Both the position numbers and the translations under genes were made by a program. The notes under the pieces are model-generated. The model worked only from the letters and a program-made list of their open reading frames with translations. It was not told the origin of the DNA and did not search any database. Below are positions 60,261 to 64,000 of a stretch of 64,000 nt of DNA, one piece after another. Source of the DNA: Harmonia axyridis (lineage: Eukaryota; Arthropoda; Insecta; Coleoptera; Coccinellidae); the NCBI RefSeq assembly GCF_914767665.1, contig NC_059504.1, positions 684,501 to 748,500 of the forward strand, written 5' to 3'. How positions within the stretch are numbered: the first letter of the stretch is position 1; each line of letters begins with the position of its first letter.

Positions 60261-61097
60261 AAAATTTGTTGTTATCGACTATAGACCCAGGAATTATTGT
60301 GTGGAGTGTTAACTAGCCAAAGTTCTACTTAATTTAAAAAACAACTGAAAAATGAGGTTATCGAGCATTTTTTCCAGAAAGTAATTTATCTTGTAACAAG
60401 ACACTTTCAAGAATATACCTTCTAAAGCTCTGTTTGACAAGATGTGAAACAATAAGTCCTAGACTTTCCCGAGTGCAGAGTTACAAAACGCCTTGTATAT
60501 CGGCCCCAATAAAACAGGATTAGGATCAGTATATTGCAACCAGCGCCATCCTCTTGTCATCCAATTATTAGATTAATAGACTTTTGAACTTGGGACAGAT
60601 GAGTCGCGTAGCGTTGCACGTGATAACAATCTGAATACGAACTTATTGAGCACGGAACCCTCCGGAATACCACTATATATAGGGATGAAAGGTCGTCCCT
60701 TCCGATCCCTATTCTCTCCCGACTTTTATTAAACCTCTCCCTATCCATGTTCACATACAGGACTTTTATCAGTTAAGGGTGACCGCTTGTCGGTGATTAT
60801 GCGAACGAGCGGTTTGGAATTTTAATATATGTCAAATAAAATTAATGTTTCTGGTGTGGTGATACCAGCTTTCAAGAGCAGTGCTATTACATTTATGTTG
60901 ATACGCTCATACTCAATTAATTCCTGGAACAAAACCTGCCCATGTGTTATTTTCGGTAGTTTGGTCCAAGGGCGGAACTATAGGGGGGTAATAGGAGCAA
61001 TTACATCCCCAGATAGATCCAATGCTAACCTAAAAATGTAGATAATAATTCAAACAAAAATATAGCAAATGAAAAAATCTAAATCTTCTATTTTCTA
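60261..61097. other. intergenic, no gene seen
   Basis: No coding exon recognised. The string GGGCGGAACTATAGGGGGG near 60970 resembles a transposon end but no partner was found. Confidence 0.3.
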
Positions 61098-61224
61098 GGA
61101 ATTCACGGCTTGACTTGATATTCAAGCTTCTTGACTTGAAATCAACTCAATTAGGTAGTAGTTTCTCAATGTTAAGTCAAGTACTTGATGAATAAATACT
61201 TGACTTGACATTGAAAAACTACTA
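61098..61224. mobile_element. second CAAGTCAAG-type MITE with a nested hairpin
   Basis: The left part (AGGAATTCACGGCTTGACTTGATATTC) matches the left arm of the 60094 element. Inside it, 61154-61224 is a separate hairpin with ends TAGTAGTTT and AAACTACTA around CAAGTACTTGATG. Mariner-type copy 4 starts immediately after the last TA, so at least three insertions are stacked here. Confidence 0.6.
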
Positions 61225-61871
61225 ACGGGTGTTTTTTTCGAGGTATATAATTTTAAGTTGGCATTACTGTTCAAGATGGCGACCAATTTAACAGCTGTCG
61301 AGTGATTTATTCTCAGTTTGGTTTGGCAATTCATCATAAATAGACTCACGCCTGAACAACGCTTGCAAATAGTGCAATTTTATTTTGAAAACAATGGTTC
61401 TGTGCGGTATACGTATCGCGCACTACGTCCATTTTATTTTGTTCAGCGATGAAGCGCACTTTTGGTTGAATGGCTGCGTCAAAAAACAAAACTGCCGCAT
61501 TTGGAGTGAAGCTAATCCTCAAGTGTATGTCGAAACACCGTTACATCCAGAAAAACTGTGACTGTTTGGTGCACTTTATGAGCTTGTGGAATCATTGGTC
61601 CGTACTTCTTCAAAAACGATGATGGCCAGAACGTTACAGCCAATGGTGATCGGTATAGAGCCATGATTACTAACTTTTTCATTCCTGAATTGAACAACCA
61701 TGATGTCCAGGAGCTGTGGTTCCAATAAGACGGCGCAACATGTCACACAGCTCGTGCCACAATCGATTTATTGAAAGACACGTTTGGCGACCGCCTAATT
61801 TCACGTTTTGGACCTGTGAATTGGCCTCCAAGATCTTGTGATTTAACACCGGTAGACTACTTTCTGTGGGG
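61225..61871 (+). mobile_element. mariner-type element, internally deleted and 3'-truncated (copy 4)
   Basis: The left repeat begins ACGGGTGTTTTTTTCG after TA. The shared deletion junction (CGCGCACTACGTCC into the LFSDEAHFWLNG coding region) is present near 61415. Stops and frame changes occur, for example at the former FQQDGA block, which now reads FQ-stop-DGA. The copy breaks off after LDYFLWG at 61871, where another mariner fragment begins. Confidence 0.85.
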
Positions 61872-62218
61872 CCGTCTTCGGTGCTCATTTCACCGCGTTT
61901 AAACTTAGCATACCAATCAATAATGGTTGATTTTCAAGGTGCAGACCCCGGAAACTCTTCATCAAGCCAAGATTTCGCTTCAACTGTATTTTTCCCTTCA
62001 AAGAGCAATATTTTATCAGCCACGTAATTCTTTTTTTTTATCTATTTTCAAATAACAAAAGTACTACACTCAAAATGCAATATCTCACAAACTAATGGTA
62101 GGACTGCTGTCAAATTTTGACATGTATCGTTTGAAGGTTGGTACTGACTAAAAATCATATGTATTTAATACTAGCACCGCCATCTGTGCATCAGACCGGG
62201 GACTTTTCAATTGGCCTA
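61872..62218 (-). mobile_element. 5' end of a different mariner element
   Basis: On the - strand, 62218 downwards shows a mariner-type end (TTAGGCCAATTGAAAAGTCC, then CCGGTCTGATGCACAGATGG). The transposase N-terminus follows, reading LADKILLFEGKNTVEAKSWL, then a stop-broken GSAP-KSTIIDWYAKFKRGEM and STEDG. Everything after that is lost at the junction with copy 4. The family clearly differs from copies 1-5. Confidence 0.75.
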
Positions 62219-63100
62219 ATATCTATCTATTTTTGGCACTCTGTCAAAATTGAGACTAGATAGCCCCAATAAGCCCAAAGGTATTTAAAACACCCTTGAC
62301 CGGTAGTGGGCATTTTTTTCATAAACATATATTCATTCAACCCTCAATCTATACTGTGAAATTGAAAAGCTCCTCTTTAAGTGATACGAGGAAACAGAGG
62401 AAAACTGGTTCTTTTAGTTGCAATATTGCCTGATATTATGTTAAACGTTTTATTATTGAAAACGACAAATCAATAGATAAATTTCCCGAACGGTGGTCCA
62501 AGAAAGTAGACCAGAAACATAACGATCCAAGTGGGTACCTTTTTCACTTTAGCGGGTACCACTCCAGAGCCATAAAGATAAAGTTGAAGACAAGAAGTCA
62601 ACGCCATGGGTGGCCTTGTTATATCAGCGCCCATTCGATGATCCATTAAATTACCTCTACATAATTATCTAACATTTTACAACATTTCTGTCAATTACTT
62701 TGAATTTTATAGCAATGTCCTGCAGGGTGTTGGTCCGATATTGAGCGTTTAGATCGGAAACCTTTTTTGGGGACTACCTATAGGTATCATCTCGATGCGA
62801 TTCTCAAGCTCAATCTACCTGAGTTGGCTTGGAAGCAGAGTTTTGGATGAGCCATTCATTAAATTTTAGGATGACGTATCTGAACGACGAAAATGTTTGT
62901 AATTGTAATTGATAATGATCTATCAAATTATTGGATTCGATGGAGTTGGTTGCAGTTTTAGATTTCAAATTGATCCTCACGGTTCCAGACTTCAAAATTT
63001 TCAATTTGGTACTGGTGACCATACAAATTTCAACTTGGGTGGGTCTGTTGTCACTGAAAGATCAGGTTTTTCCGAAATTCACTTTAAATTTTCTCTGATT
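62219..63100. other. intergenic, no gene seen
   Basis: No gene or transposon domain recognised between two mariner-type insertions. Confidence 0.3.
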
Positions 63101-63832
63101 CCAACATTTGTGGCCGTATATCGGCAATAACACGGCGAATGTTGTCTTCCAAATGGTCAAGGGTTTGTGGCTTATCCGCATAGACATAGACCAATGACTT
63201 TACATAGCCCCACAGAAAGTAGTCTAGCGGTGTTAAATCACAAGATCTTGGAGGCCAATTCACAGGTCCAAAACGTGAGAATAGGCGGTCACCAAACGTG
63301 TCTTTCAATAAATCGATTGTGGCACGAACTGTGTGACATGTTGCGCCGTTTTTTTGGAACCACAGCTCCTGGACATCATGGTTGTTCAAATCAGGAATGA
63401 AAAAGTTAGTAATCATGGATCTATACCGATCACCATTGACTGTAACGTTCTGGCCATCATCGTTTTTGAAGAATTACGGACCAATGATTCCACCAGCCCA
63501 TAAAGCGCACCAAACAGTCAGTTTTTCTGGATGTAACGGTGTTTCGACATACACTTGAGGATTAGCTTCACTCCAAAAGCGGCAGTTTTGTTTGTTGGCG
63601 TAGCCATTCAACCAGAAGTGAGCTTCATCGCTAAACAAAATTCGCTTATGAAAATCGGGAACAACGGCAATCTCATTTTGGGCCAAATTGCAAGCGTTGT
63701 TCAAGCGTAAGATTATTCATGATGAGTTGCCAAACCAAATTGAGAATAAATCACATGACAGCTGTTAAATCGGTCGTCATCTTGAACAGTAATGCCAACT
63801 TAAAGTTATATACCTCGAAAAAAAATACCCTT
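63101..63832 (-). mobile_element. mariner-type element with a different internal deletion (copy 5)
   Basis: The terminal repeat at the right (ends near 63832, next to TA) and the transposase C-terminus match copies 1-4. The internal deletion differs: bases for the first N-terminal helix join a LAQNEIAVVPDFHKRI-coding segment that copies 1-4 have lost. The frame has a break near 63470. It continues as MITNFFIPDLNNHDVQELWF to DYFLWGYVKSLVYVYADKPQ. The 3' end is truncated at about 63101. Confidence 0.85.
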
Positions 63833-64000
63833 TATAACAATAGTTCATATCATAATTTTTATAATTTTTGTGAAAAAATTCCTGTGTGAACAGACAGATT
63901 TTCATTGAAAATTCGAATTCTACACATCGTCTAATTTTTTTTTCGAATTTCCTTCAAATACAATCCAAAATAAAAAGCAGCCAGCTCTCTCTATCTCTCT
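63833..64000. other. window end, no gene seen
   Basis: AT-rich sequence that ends at the start of a CT-rich simple repeat (CTCTCTCTATCTCTCT). Nothing else is recognisable. Confidence 0.4.

Noticed and set aside
1..64000. CRISPR arrays, bacterial operons, rRNA or tRNA genes, viral genes
   Set aside because: None seen. The repeats present are the 328-bp tandem array, simple repeats and transposons. No cloverleaf with a B-box was found by eye, though a tRNA scan would be needed to exclude one.

Overview
This is an AT-rich animal nuclear DNA window carrying spliced genes with short introns. The gene set (a brachyenteron-type T-box gene, an NR2E-group nuclear receptor, a type-2-like adenylyl cyclase) and the dense mariner, hAT and LINE debris point to an insect. 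A beetle is my best guess, but that is inference. All gene models below were assembled by eye from GT/AG sites and reading-frame phase; nothing was aligned to a database.

Layout. At 1-3.2 kb is a six-exon Brachyury gene (byn, + strand). Tail-to-tail with it, at 3.6-11.1 kb, is a 23-exon transmembrane adenylyl cyclase (- strand) whose phases close perfectly into 1482 codons. At 12.0-13.0 kb is a tandem array with a 328-bp period. At 13.0-14.7 kb is an unrecognised five-exon gene with basic and acidic repeats (- strand). At 15.6-17.5 kb is a FAM13-family gene (- strand). At 21.3-23.4 kb the splicing factor Spf45/RBM17 (+) converges on the complex I subunit ND-B14.5A/NDUFA7 (-), which is divergent from a GALNT11-like polypeptide GalNAc-transferase (+, 23.8-26.5 kb).

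From 26.5 to 38.6 kb no host gene is visible. The stretch is a graveyard of transposons: an hAT-type element with a perfect 8-bp target duplication, a foldback element nested inside a Tc1-like element, and several mariner remnants. At 38.7-43.9 kb is an NR2E-type nuclear receptor whose second intron holds another mariner-type copy. At 44.7-57.9 kb is a 16-exon gene for a coiled-coil protein of about 1795 residues that I do not recognise. It has a proline-rich N-terminal region, recurring C-x-C motifs and an internal repeat with an ECL core. One of its introns carries an hAT element inserted in a decayed LINE. From 58 to 64 kb only transposon remnants are visible.

The host genes are ordinary, functionally unrelated neighbours: development, signalling, splicing, respiration, glycosylation, transcription. 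The most unusual items are the giant Cys-bearing coiled-coil protein, the repeat-containing orphan at 13.0-14.7 kb, a mariner-type family that appears to have spread as internally deleted copies sharing one junction, and the foldback-in-Tc1 nest whose excision point can be read to the base.
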